NCBI GenBank assembly: GCA_900772095.1
Contig: CAAGQJ010000007.1
Coordinates: forward strand, 1 to 23,950
From: Bacilli bacterium
GTDB taxonomy: Bacteria; Bacillota_I; Bacilli_A; RF39; UBA660
Direction: 5' to 3'
Length of the DNA: 23,950 bases
A program made the translations under genes and the position numbers. The first letter of the stretch is position 1, and each line of letters starts with the position of its first letter. Under the pieces are notes generated by a model. The model saw only the letters and a program-made list of their open reading frames with translations. It was not told the origin of the DNA and did no database searches. This document shows, piece after piece, positions 9,501 to 15,122 of this stretch.

Positions 9501-9921
9501 GACAACGAGCAAGAAAGATTTGGCAAAGATTGCGATGAGTTATCCACATGTTTATGTAGGTACTATTTCACTTGGCGCAAACTACAATCAAACTATTAAG
9601 ACATTAATTGAAGCTGAAAGTTATGATGGTCCTTCAATTGTTATTGCGTATGCGCCATGTATTGCACATGGTATTAAAACAGGAATGAAGGATTCTATAA
9701 AGGAAGAAAAACTAGTTGTGGAAGCTGGATATTTTCCATTATTCAGATATAATCCTACTACTAAAAAGTTTACTTTGGATAGTAATGCAGATTTTAGTAA
9801 GTATGATGAAATATTTAAGAATGAAAATAGATATCGTTTAAATAGTGATTTGCTTCAAAGGAATAAAGAAGACGCTATTGATAGGTATGAATTATTAAAA
9901 GAAAAAGATAAGAATGAATAA
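6559..9921 (+). CDS. nifJ: Pyruvate:ferredoxin (flavodoxin) oxidoreductase, single-chain
   Basis: This homodimeric-type PFOR of 1120 residues oxidizes pyruvate with CoA to acetyl-CoA and CO2, reducing ferredoxin in the cytosol. It implies anaerobic fermentation. Domains appear in canonical order. The N-terminal pyrimidine-binding domain contains GIYPITPSSTMAE near residue 25. A CoA-binding and linker region follows. The two-cluster ferredoxin domain has CISCNLCSLVCP near 669 and CTGCSLCSGVCP near 726. The thiamine-diphosphate domain has CAGCGETPYLK near 790, GGDGWAYDIGYGG near 924 and VYSNTGGQSSKST near 960. The RBS AGGTGAT is 5 bases before the ATG. A perfect TATAAT at 6535-6540 may be its -10 box, with no clear -35. 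A strong terminator follows the stop. Length and all cofactor motifs are intact. Confidence 0.96.
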   Translation: MNKEILDGNTACALVSYMFTEACGIYPITPSSTMAERIDEYRAASKLNFFGNTVKVVEMQSEAGAIGMVHGMLLNGVLSSTYTASQGLLLMIPNMYKIAGELLPCVINVAARTVATHALSIMGDHSDIYACRSTGFAMLCSSSVQDVHNLTSVAYLSTIKGRIPFINFFDGFRTSHEYNKINLIDLDKVKNLIDMDALNSFREHSLDISNPTTRGTNQGDQVYFQSVEARNKYYLDMPDIVNSYMTEINKITGCNYAPFNYYGSSDAERIIIAMGSVCEAIKEYINIVDDKIGLIEVHLYRPFSSKYLLNVLPKSVKSIAVLDRTKEAGANGEPLYLDVCEVIKNNLLDIRVVGGRYGLSSKDTNLNDIEAVYEFLKGDKLHNFTIGIVDDVTNLSLTRTETVFEKPYKELLIYGYGSDGMVTTSKDILTIVGKSDKYVQGYFEYDSKKSGGVTKCHLRIGDNPINSTYYVSNPEVVVCSKDTYLNKYDVLKGIKDNGIFILNTEHSKDSLDLPSDVVHTLKSKNISFYIVNASKVASNNNIPNKISMIMETVILYLTSYVDRDKVKELIKSNIIKNFSKKGEDVVNSNINAMEEAISTLEKVDVSLLTSTRKKEELAPTIFSYLEHAMGNDLKVSDFVGHEDGVYEGGLSKFEKRGISSITPCYDKSKCISCNLCSLVCPHAVIRPYLLNKEEVENAPKEVKDDLKDAKIKDHDLMFTIGISPLDCTGCSLCSGVCPTKAITMEAIDKTKDKEIIKHNYLESLSEKKVLDVSTVKGSQFSKPAFAFHGACAGCGETPYLKLLSSLFKDNLIIANATGCSSIYGASLPNIPYTVPWANSLFEDNAEFGFGIRVSEEVMKNNIRNIMRNNLDKVNNHNKELFNDYLNSYSKEVSNYVCDNIDYDNIPCLKPLKKYIKEKSIWLVGGDGWAYDIGYGGIDHVLSNNYNVNILVLDTEVYSNTGGQSSKSTRPGAVAKFASDGKTTSKKDLAKIAMSYPHVYVGTISLGANYNQTIKTLIEAESYDGPSIVIAYAPCIAHGIKTGMKDSIKEEKLVVEAGYFPLFRYNPTTKKFTLDSNADFSKYDEIFKNENRYRLNSDLLQRNKEDAIDRYELLKEKDKNE

Positions 9922-9955
9922 AAACTTTACATCAGTTTTGGTGTAAAGTTTTTTA
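9921..9955 (+). terminator. Strong intrinsic terminator of the PFOR gene
   Basis: AAAACTTTACA at 9921-9931 pairs perfectly with TGTAAAGTTTT at 9942-9952. The pairing continues inward with C-G, A-T and a T-G wobble to a 4-base loop, and T bases run on to 9954. The stem is about 14 bp. Confidence 0.85.
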
Positions 9956-9969
9956 TATAAATTTATTAT

Positions 9970-10073
9970 AAAAAAAGAAGTCGTACCCCCTGAAGGACGA
10001 CTTCAATAAAAAGAATAAAAAGGGGTTGGCTAGTGTGATACTAGCATCCAATTCGCCTAATTCCGAATTGGTG
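9970..10073 (-). ncRNA. Predicted ~104-nt small RNA (sRNA-1) between the PFOR gene and recG
   Basis: This is not a recognised family; the call rests on layout. A consensus promoter reads leftward from 10108. From the predicted start near 10073, the RNA folds into three hairpins. Hairpin A is CCAATTCG/CGAATTGG (10071-10064 with 10055-10048). Hairpin B is GCTAGT/ACTAGC (10045-10040 with 10034-10029). After an unpaired AACCCC and an AT-rich linker comes hairpin C, GAAGTCGT/ACGACTTC (10004-9997 with 9984-9977), followed by seven U residues (9976-9970). Hairpin C is thus a rho-independent terminator. Its 12-base loop CCTTCAGGGGGT could pair with the CCCC upstream as a pseudoknot, or with the second small RNA. 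No open reading frame of note lies in it. It runs convergent to the PFOR gene. Confidence 0.68.
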
Positions 10074-10079
10074 ATTTAT

Positions 10080-10108
10080 ATAATAATCAAAAATACTCAA
10101 AAAGTCAA
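10080..10108 (-). promoter_or_regulatory. Consensus promoter of sRNA-1
   Basis: On the minus strand TTGACT (complement of 10103-10108), a 17-base spacer and TATTAT (complement of 10080-10085) match the housekeeping promoter at 10 of 12 positions with ideal spacing. No protein-coding gene lies downstream of it on this strand before the terminator, so it most likely drives an RNA. Confidence 0.72.
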
Positions 10109-10242
10109 TAATTTTTTCAAAAAAAGTTGTAAAAATTTATGGTAATTAATGGTATTAATCTATTGTTAATATTTTTGTTATTATATTTGTATGATTTAAG
10201 TTTATTTAATTGAATTTTTAGTTTTATTTAAGTAAGTTTTTC
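10109..10242. other. AT-rich intergenic stretch, nothing recognised
   Basis: The rest of the 375-bp gap between the PFOR gene and recG holds no frame, hairpin with GC content or known motif that I can support. It has only short AT-rich direct repeats such as GGTAATTAATGGTATTAAT. Confidence 0.5.
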
Positions 10243-10271
10243 TTTAAAAAAATATATATTTATGCTATAAT
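10243..10271 (+). promoter_or_regulatory. Probable recG promoter
   Basis: TTTAAA at 10243-10248, a 17-base spacer and TATAAT at 10266-10271 with an extended TGC in front lie 25 bases before the recG start. Confidence 0.65.
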
Positions 10272-10296
10272 ATGTGAAGAAAAGGAAGTAGTGGTT

Positions 10297-12294
10297 ATGC
10301 GAAATATTACTGATGTAAAAGGAATTGGACCAAAAGCAACTATGCTTTTTAATAGATTAAATATTTATACAGTTATGGATTTGGTTTCACATTATCCATT
10401 TAGATATGAAAGTATTAAAAGAAGTGATTTAAAAAATTCTAATGAAGGGGACAAAGTTATTATAGATGGTAAACTTGATAGTACTCCTATATTGGTTAGA
10501 TTAAAGGGTAATCTTAATAAAATGAATTTAAGGTTAGTAACAAGTGATGGTTTAATAGTGGGTGTTTCTATTTTTAATAGGGCTTTTCTTAGAAGTCATT
10601 TAACTGTAGGAACTAGTGTTATTGTTTTTGGAAAGTACGAAAAAAGTAAGAATATAATACTTGCTTCAGAGATAAGGATAGGGTTATTACCAAAAGAGGA
10701 GAAAATAGAAAGTGTTTATCATGGAACAACTGGATTAAATAGTAAAACTATTGCAGGTTTTATAAATACTGCTTTGATGCAATATGGTAATGAGATTGAA
10801 GATTATATTCCAAAGTATTTAACTATAAAGTATGATTTTTTAAATAAGAAGACATCTTTAAATATTGTTCATAATCCATCAACTAGGGCTAAATTAAAGG
10901 AAGCTAGAATGCGCTTAAAGTATGAAGAACTATTTTTATTTATGACAAAGATTAATTATTTAAAACTTAAGAATAAAAAGATTAGAAATGGTCTTAGTAA
11001 GGAATATGATGAGGAGAAGTTTAATAGTTTATTAAATAATTTGCCTTTTAAGCTTACTTGTGACCAGAAAATAGTTTTGGATGAGATACTTAATGATTTG
11101 AAAAGTAATAAAAGAATGAATAGATTGCTTCAAGGCGATGTTGGTAGTGGTAAGACTATTATATCTATTTTGAGTATGTACGCTAATTATTTAGGGGGGT
11201 ATCAAGGTGCTTTGATGGTTCCAACTGAAATACTTGCTATTCAGCATTTTAATACTATTAAGGATGTGTTAAAGGATACTGGTGTGGTGATAGAACTCTT
11301 GGTTGGTTCTTTATCTAAGAAGGAAAAGGATAGAATTCATAGTGGTTTAAAAGATGGAACGATTGATATGGTAATTGGTACTCATGCTTTAATTCAAGAA
11401 GATGTAGAATATTTTAATTTAGGTTTAGTAATAACAGATGAACAGCATCGCTTTGGGGTGCTTCAAAGAACTAATTTGAAGAATAAGGGTAATATGCCTG
11501 ATGTTCTTTATATGAGTGCAACTCCTATACCTAGAACATATGCTTTAACTATTTATGGTGATATGGATGTATCTACTATTAAGAGCATGCCACTTGGTAG
11601 AAAACCGATAAAGACTTATTTAAGAAGTAATAGTGAAATTAAAGATGTATTAAATAAGATGTATGATGAATTAAAGAAACAACATCAAATATATGTTATT
11701 GCGCCTTTAATTGAGGAGAGTGAAAATTTAGATTTAACTAATGTGAATGAATTAAGGGATAAGATGGAGCTTGCTTTTGGGGAAAAATATTCTATTGGTG
11801 TAATTCATGGTAAGTTAAATCAAAGTGATAAAGATAAAATTATGGGTGATTTTGTAAATAATAAAATTCAGATTCTTATAAGTACTACTATTATTGAAGT
11901 TGGTGTTGATGTGTCAAATACTACTATGATAGTCATATTTGATGCAAATAGATTTGGATTATCTACGCTTCATCAATTAAGAGGTAGAGTAGGAAGAAGT
12001 TCTTTGCAATCATATTGTATTTTGATAAGTGATTCTGATGCGGAAAGATTAAAAGTTATGGAAAAAACTAATGATGGTTTTGAAATAAGTGAGGAGGATT
12101 TTAGAATACGTGGTCATGGTGATTTGTTTGGTACTAAGCAAAGTGGTGATATGAGTTTTAAAATTGCTGATTTGAAAGAGGATTATAAGATATTAGTACA
12201 GGCTAAAAAGGATTCATTAGAGTTTTTGGAAAGTAAGGATAGTGAAAATGTATTATTACAGAAACTTATAGTTAGCGAAATTAAAGATGATTAA
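10297..12294 (+). CDS. recG: ATP-dependent DNA helicase RecG
   Basis: RecG remodels stalled replication forks and branch-migrates recombination intermediates. I chose the ATG at 10297 because AAAGGAAG lies 8 bases upstream; the GTG at 10291 in the same frame would sit too close to it. The product is 665 residues, near the family length. The wedge/OB domain is N-terminal (NITDVKGIGPKATMLFNRL, then a beta-rich region to about 190). The helicase core follows: Walker A LLQGDVGSGKT near 280, DEQHRFG motif II near 382, MSATPIPRT motif III, STTIIEVGVDV and the QLRGRVGRS motif VI. The RecG C-terminal region has GDLFGTKQSGDMSFKIADL. The gene is complete. Its 3' end lies about 130 bp from the inferred left end of the mobile element. 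Confidence 0.95.
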   Translation: MRNITDVKGIGPKATMLFNRLNIYTVMDLVSHYPFRYESIKRSDLKNSNEGDKVIIDGKLDSTPILVRLKGNLNKMNLRLVTSDGLIVGVSIFNRAFLRSHLTVGTSVIVFGKYEKSKNIILASEIRIGLLPKEEKIESVYHGTTGLNSKTIAGFINTALMQYGNEIEDYIPKYLTIKYDFLNKKTSLNIVHNPSTRAKLKEARMRLKYEELFLFMTKINYLKLKNKKIRNGLSKEYDEEKFNSLLNNLPFKLTCDQKIVLDEILNDLKSNKRMNRLLQGDVGSGKTIISILSMYANYLGGYQGALMVPTEILAIQHFNTIKDVLKDTGVVIELLVGSLSKKEKDRIHSGLKDGTIDMVIGTHALIQEDVEYFNLGLVITDEQHRFGVLQRTNLKNKGNMPDVLYMSATPIPRTYALTIYGDMDVSTIKSMPLGRKPIKTYLRSNSEIKDVLNKMYDELKKQHQIYVIAPLIEESENLDLTNVNELRDKMELAFGEKYSIGVIHGKLNQSDKDKIMGDFVNNKIQILISTTIIEVGVDVSNTTMIVIFDANRFGLSTLHQLRGRVGRSSLQSYCILISDSDAERLKVMEKTNDGFEISEEDFRIRGHGDLFGTKQSGDMSFKIADLKEDYKILVQAKKDSLEFLESKDSENVLLQKLIVSEIKDD

Positions 12295-12324
12295 CGTCAA
12301 GTGAAAAAAATTTTTGTTCTATGA

Positions 12325-12353
12325 TTGACAATTTTTATATTTTATATTATGAT
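12325..12353 (+). promoter_or_regulatory. Near-perfect promoter of sRNA-2
   Basis: TTGACA at 12325-12330, a 17-base spacer and TATGAT at 12348-12353 match the housekeeping consensus at 11 of 12 positions. The only thing downstream on this strand before a terminator is the predicted small RNA; the next gene is on the opposite strand. Confidence 0.78.
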
Positions 12354-12421
12354 TAGGATGCGTGGTAGTATACCCGCACCACCCCCTATGGAAACTTGTG
12401 GGGAGTGGTATTCAACCAAAA

Positions 12422-12434
12422 CCCCCTGAAGGAG
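12422..12434 (+). repeat. Putative attL core: 13-bp direct repeat CCCCCTGAAGGAG
   Basis: This is identical to 22743-22755 and in the same orientation, 10,321 bp away. It lies next to a tyrosine integrase gene pointing at it, just outside paired arm-type repeats. Both copies open a terminator hairpin. I read this as the left end of the element. Confidence 0.65.
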
Positions 12435-12463
12435 ACACAAATCAATGTGTCTCCACTTTTTTT
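12431..12463 (+). terminator. Terminator of sRNA-2, apparently supplied by the element
   Basis: GGAGACACA at 12431-12439 pairs perfectly with TGTGTCTCC at 12446-12454 around AATCAA; AC and seven T follow. It shares GGAG, CTCC and the ACTTTTT tail with the hairpin at 22752-22774. Confidence 0.85.
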
Positions 12464-12513
12464 GCTTTAAAATAAAGGGTTTGCAAATAGCAAGTGCCTT
12501 TCAATCTATGTAC

Positions 12514-12535
12514 TAGGTACCCAAATAGGTACCCA
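12514..12535 (+). repeat. Left arm-type integrase site: two TAGGTACCCA repeats
   Basis: TAGGTACCCA occurs at 12514-12523 and again at 12526-12535, a 12-bp period. A matching pair lies at 22607-22628. Tyrosine integrases with an N-terminal arm-binding domain bind such short direct repeats flanking the core; the role here is inferred from position. Confidence 0.6.
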
Positions 12536-12537
12536 TT

Positions 12538-13656
12538 TTAATTTAAATTGTCAATAATATTAACTATTTCATTCATTTGATTCTTAAATAGATGGGAATA
12601 AGTATTTAGTGTCTCATCTATTTTTGTATGGCCTAGATATTTAGCAACTACATTTATCGTGGCACCACTATTTATAAGTAGTGATGCACAACTATGTCTA
12701 AAATCGTGTATTCTAATTTGTTTAACTTCTGCTAGCTTACAATTTCTATTCTTTCTATATCTTATTTTTCCACTAGTTATAGGGTCAGTATCACCAAATA
12801 CATACCATTTATTATTAAAACCATAATGCTTTTTACAAACTTCATATAATGTTTTTAAATCATCAAGTAAAACTTTAGGCATTGGTATATTTCTAATACT
12901 AGATTTAGTTTTAGGAGTAGTTACTAAATAAAATTTATCTTTATCGTCACTATTATTAGCAACAACATTTTTATTTACACTTAAATAACTATTCTTAAAA
13001 TCTATATCTTTCCAAGTTAGACCTCTAAGTTCTCCTCGTCTTAATCCACAGTAATAAAAAGATTCATACATTGTTTTAAATAAAATATCATCTTCAACTG
13101 AAATAAACTTTTTAAATTCATCATAGGTAAAGAATAACATTTCTTTTGGTATTTCATTTGGATCATTAAAGTTAGTCATTTTATTATAGGTTGCAGTAAA
13201 ATTAAAATTGTACCATTTAGTAGCATGGTTTAATAATTCTTTAAAGAATTTAAATAGATGATTCTTATGATTAGTTGTAAATCCATAAGAATTGATTTCT
13301 TTCTTCCATTTTTCAAAATGTTCAATATTAAAATCTTTTAATTTAATATTATCCATACTTGTGAAGAATTTTTCTCTATCTCTATAAGTCTTTAAAGTTG
13401 TAAATTTTACTTTATCTTCTTTATAAGCATAAAAGAGAGTATATAAATCTTTAAATGTCATATTACGATCTTTATCGGCTTTTCCAGTATTAGTAGTTAA
13501 GAACTCTCTTTCGGCTTTTAAAGCTTCTGTTTTGCTAAAAAACTTCTTTGACTTATATTTTCTCCTAGTTCCATCTAAATTCTTTATATAGTCATAAAAT
13601 ATCCATTTACGGCTATCTTTAGTCCATTCGTTTTTATCTAATAGTTTAACTGCCAT
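12538..13656 (-). CDS. int: Tyrosine recombinase / integrase
   Basis: This 372-residue integrase is of the Tn916/phage type and should cut and rejoin the att cores. The N-terminal ~55 residues (WIFYDYIKNLDGTRRKYKSK, then FFSKTEALKAERE) resemble the AP2-like arm-binding domain. A SAM-like core-binding domain follows at about 65-165. The catalytic domain has the full set: Arg206 in GLRRGELRGL, a Lys near 249-251 (TKTKSSIRN), His317 and Arg320 in HDFRHSCASLL, His343 in LGHT and nucleophile Tyr353 in NTYSHLF. The start lies 2 bases after the stop of the upstream ATPase gene, with GAGGAGG inside that gene's end, so the operon is tightly coupled. The 3' end faces the left arm repeats and core. Confidence 0.95.
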   Translation of the reverse strand: MAVKLLDKNEWTKDSRKWIFYDYIKNLDGTRRKYKSKKFFSKTEALKAEREFLTTNTGKADKDRNMTFKDLYTLFYAYKEDKVKFTTLKTYRDREKFFTSMDNIKLKDFNIEHFEKWKKEINSYGFTTNHKNHLFKFFKELLNHATKWYNFNFTATYNKMTNFNDPNEIPKEMLFFTYDEFKKFISVEDDILFKTMYESFYYCGLRRGELRGLTWKDIDFKNSYLSVNKNVVANNSDDKDKFYLVTTPKTKSSIRNIPMPKVLLDDLKTLYEVCKKHYGFNNKWYVFGDTDPITSGKIRYRKNRNCKLAEVKQIRIHDFRHSCASLLINSGATINVVAKYLGHTKIDETLNTYSHLFKNQMNEIVNIIDNLN

Positions 13657-13658
13657 AA

Positions 13659-14588
13659 TTATTCCTCCTCATTCAAATTATCTTCATCTTCAAAAATATC
13701 TTGAATTATATTAAGAGGTTCCTCATATTTAGCAGTGTATAGTCTTTTTGATTTATTTTTAGATTTAATTGTTAATCCTATTTTTTCTAATTCATCTTTA
13801 TTACTTGCTAATAATTTACCAAGTGTGGCTGGTATAATATCTAATTTTAATTTATTTACCATATCAGACATAGTAAATTCAAATTCATTATTACCCATAG
13901 CATATCTTAAAAATGCCATTAGATTTTCATTTAATTTATCATCAGTAATTTCATCAATAGAAAGTATTAAATTATCATCTCTTTTTAAAACATATTCTCT
14001 TCCAGGATAATCTCTGCTATCATATTTTAAATAAAAGGTTGATTTAATATTATCATCTTGCTTAATAGCAATCTTACCATCAACACAAGTATCTATGGCT
14101 GTACTACCTAAAGATTTACCTTTACGATTTAAATGATGAACTAGTATAATAGCAACTTCATAGTCATTACAAAGTTTTCTAATTTTAGGGAATATATTTT
14201 GACTCATATCTTGATAGTTATTAAGATCATAATTATATCCAAAATTAATACCATTAAACATATCGATAAATACTAATTTACCATTATACTTTTCATGAAA
14301 GTTCATTATTTCTTTTTCTACCTTTAAAATACTTAACTGAGTCATATTATCTTCTGGATAGGTATAAAGGAAATCTTCATTAGATAAATTACAGTTCATA
14401 AGTTTTATACGACTTATTGTTTCATTAGGATTCATTTCAGTACTTAAATAAAGTACAGGACTTTTATTAGTTTTTAAATCTAAAAAAGGAATACCATTAG
14501 CAACACTGTTTGCTATTTGAAGAGCCATAGCGGATTTACCAACTTTAGCTTCTCCAAGTAAACAATATAAACCATTTTCACGAATCAT
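13659..14588 (-). CDS. RepA-like RecA-fold ATPase, possible frameshift at its start
   Basis: This predicted AAA_25/RepA-type ATPase is common in mobile elements, where it acts as a replication helicase or loader. From the ATG at 14588 it has 309 residues. Walker A GEAKVGKS is at residues 12-19. LVFIDMFNGINFG near 110 fits Walker B, and AIILVHHLNRKG near 150 fits the DnaB/RepA-like sensor region. The C-terminal ~100 residues look like a winged-helix region. Only 11 residues precede Walker A, which is short. The same frame stays open upstream through codons resembling EIQTIEELRSSIVNIDYIIE, with no ATG. An ATG with an RBS at 14653-14651 is one base out of frame, so the native start may have been lost by a 1-bp deletion. 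Confidence 0.75.
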   Translation of the reverse strand: MIRENGLYCLLGEAKVGKSAMALQIANSVANGIPFLDLKTNKSPVLYLSTEMNPNETISRIKLMNCNLSNEDFLYTYPEDNMTQLSILKVEKEIMNFHEKYNGKLVFIDMFNGINFGYNYDLNNYQDMSQNIFPKIRKLCNDYEVAIILVHHLNRKGKSLGSTAIDTCVDGKIAIKQDDNIKSTFYLKYDSRDYPGREYVLKRDDNLILSIDEITDDKLNENLMAFLRYAMGNNEFEFTMSDMVNKLKLDIIPATLGKLLASNKDELEKIGLTIKSKNKSKRLYTAKYEEPLNIIQDIFEDEDNLNEEE

Positions 14589-14662
14589 GTTTTCAATAAT
14601 ATAATCAATATTGACAATACTACTTCTTAATTCTTCTATTGTTTGTATTTCATAATTCCTTT

Positions 14663-14899
14663 CTATAAATTTTCTTTAGCCATTTTTTCTAAATAATTAA
14701 TATTAATTTTTAGTTTTTTGACGACTTCGATCATTGGTAATCTATTATTTGGCAGAGTATAACCTTTATCTATTAGGTCATTTTTTATTTCTCGCCTAAG
14801 TTTAACTGCATTATTTTTACCTATTTCAGCAAGGCGCATTAAATCATCAAGATTACACCATTGTTTTGAAATAAGTTTTAAAGTATCTCTAGCATCCAT
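14663..14899 (-). CDS. Small helix-turn-helix / excisionase-like protein
   Basis: This 78-residue basic protein is the first gene of the integrase operon. Residues about 15-40 (CNLDDLMRLAEIGKNNAVKL) and the following RREIKNDLIDKGYTLPN look like a small DNA-binding helix-turn-helix, in the style of DUF3173 or excisionase proteins that precede integrases in Firmicute elements. A role as recombination directionality factor is inferred from size and place, not from a diagnostic motif. AAAGGAGG lies 11 bases before the ATG, a slightly long spacing; a nearer ATG at the RBS would give only five codons. The stop is 9 bases before the ATG of the possible full-length ATPase start. Confidence 0.5.
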   Translation of the reverse strand: MDARDTLKLISKQWCNLDDLMRLAEIGKNNAVKLRREIKNDLIDKGYTLPNNRLPMIEVVKKLKININYLEKMAKENL

Positions 14900-14973
14900 A
14901 TAACATTTATCCTCCTTTCGTCTAGACTCTAGATATAAAAATATCTATGTATATGGATTACCAATTAAAAGGA

Positions 14974-14979
14974 ATTATA
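14974..14979 (-). promoter_or_regulatory. -10 box of the integrase operon
   Basis: TATAAT on the minus strand (complement of 14974-14979) reads toward the gene at 14899. Operator O1 begins 3 bases upstream and covers most of the spacer, and the -35 match is poor. Repression by an O1-bound protein would be direct. Confidence 0.5.
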
Positions 14980-14981
14980 TC

Positions 14982-14998
14982 TGTGAGTTATACTCACA
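14982..14998. promoter_or_regulatory. Operator O1, 17-bp palindrome
   Basis: TGTGAGTTATACTCACA is a perfect palindrome apart from its centre. It shares 14 of 17 positions with O2 at 15039-15055. It overlaps the integrase-operon promoter. Confidence 0.65.
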
Positions 14999-15029
14999 AT
15001 AATATATTATCAAAAGTTTTCGACTAAGT

Positions 15030-15064
15030 CAATAATTTTGTGATTAAAACTCACAAAATTATTG
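15030..15064. promoter_or_regulatory. Operator O2 within a longer 14-bp inverted repeat
   Basis: CAATAATTTTGTGA at 15030-15043 and TCACAAAATTATTG at 15051-15064 form a perfect inverted repeat with a 7-base centre. Its core TGTGATTAAAACTCACA (15039-15055) matches O1, 57 bp away centre to centre. The right arm overlaps the -35 of the cargo promoter. Confidence 0.65.
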
Positions 15065-15090
15065 TCGAATAATAAAATCTATGGTAAAAT
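15062..15090 (+). promoter_or_regulatory. Cargo promoter before the SEC-C gene
   Basis: TTGTCG at 15062-15067, a 17-base spacer and TAAAAT at 15085-15090 with TGG in front give a fair extended -10 promoter. It overlaps O2, so the protein that binds O1 and O2 probably controls both directions. Confidence 0.55.
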
Positions 15091-15122
15091 AAATATATAA
15101 GAGGTAAGGAGGTGCATTTTAA

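Larger units (their letters stand above)
12360..12463 (+). ncRNA. Predicted ~104-nt small RNA (sRNA-2), the apparent integration target
   Basis: No family is recognised. The RNA runs from the strong promoter to the terminator at 12431-12463. ACCACCCCC at 12378-12386 pairs with GGGGAGTGGT at 12400-12409 (one bulged A) over a 13-base loop. A second GTGGT at 12362-12366 could compete for the same ACCAC, so two folds are possible. An unpaired region ending ACCCCCTGAA (12421-12430) precedes the terminator hairpin. The stretch is far richer in G and C than its surroundings, as structured RNAs in AT-rich genomes are. The 5' part is host DNA if the element ends at 12422; the 3' part after 12434 would be element-derived. 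A trans-acting RNA or a regulatory RNA of unknown type are both possible. Confidence 0.65.

Noticed and set aside
9977..10004. Plus-strand reading of the sRNA-1 hairpin as a terminator or riboswitch
   Set aside because: On the plus strand no T run follows and no good promoter precedes it; the minus strand has both.
12358..12429. 23-codon frame starting ATGCGTGGT within sRNA-2
   Set aside because: The predicted transcript start is at or after the ATG, there is no RBS, and the GC-rich composition is explained by RNA structure.
13735..14010. 91-codon plus-strand frame, and similar ones at 16169-16429, 18320-18502, 19294-19506 and 6374-6607
   Set aside because: Each is antisense to a well-supported gene, lacks an RBS and has no recognisable motif.
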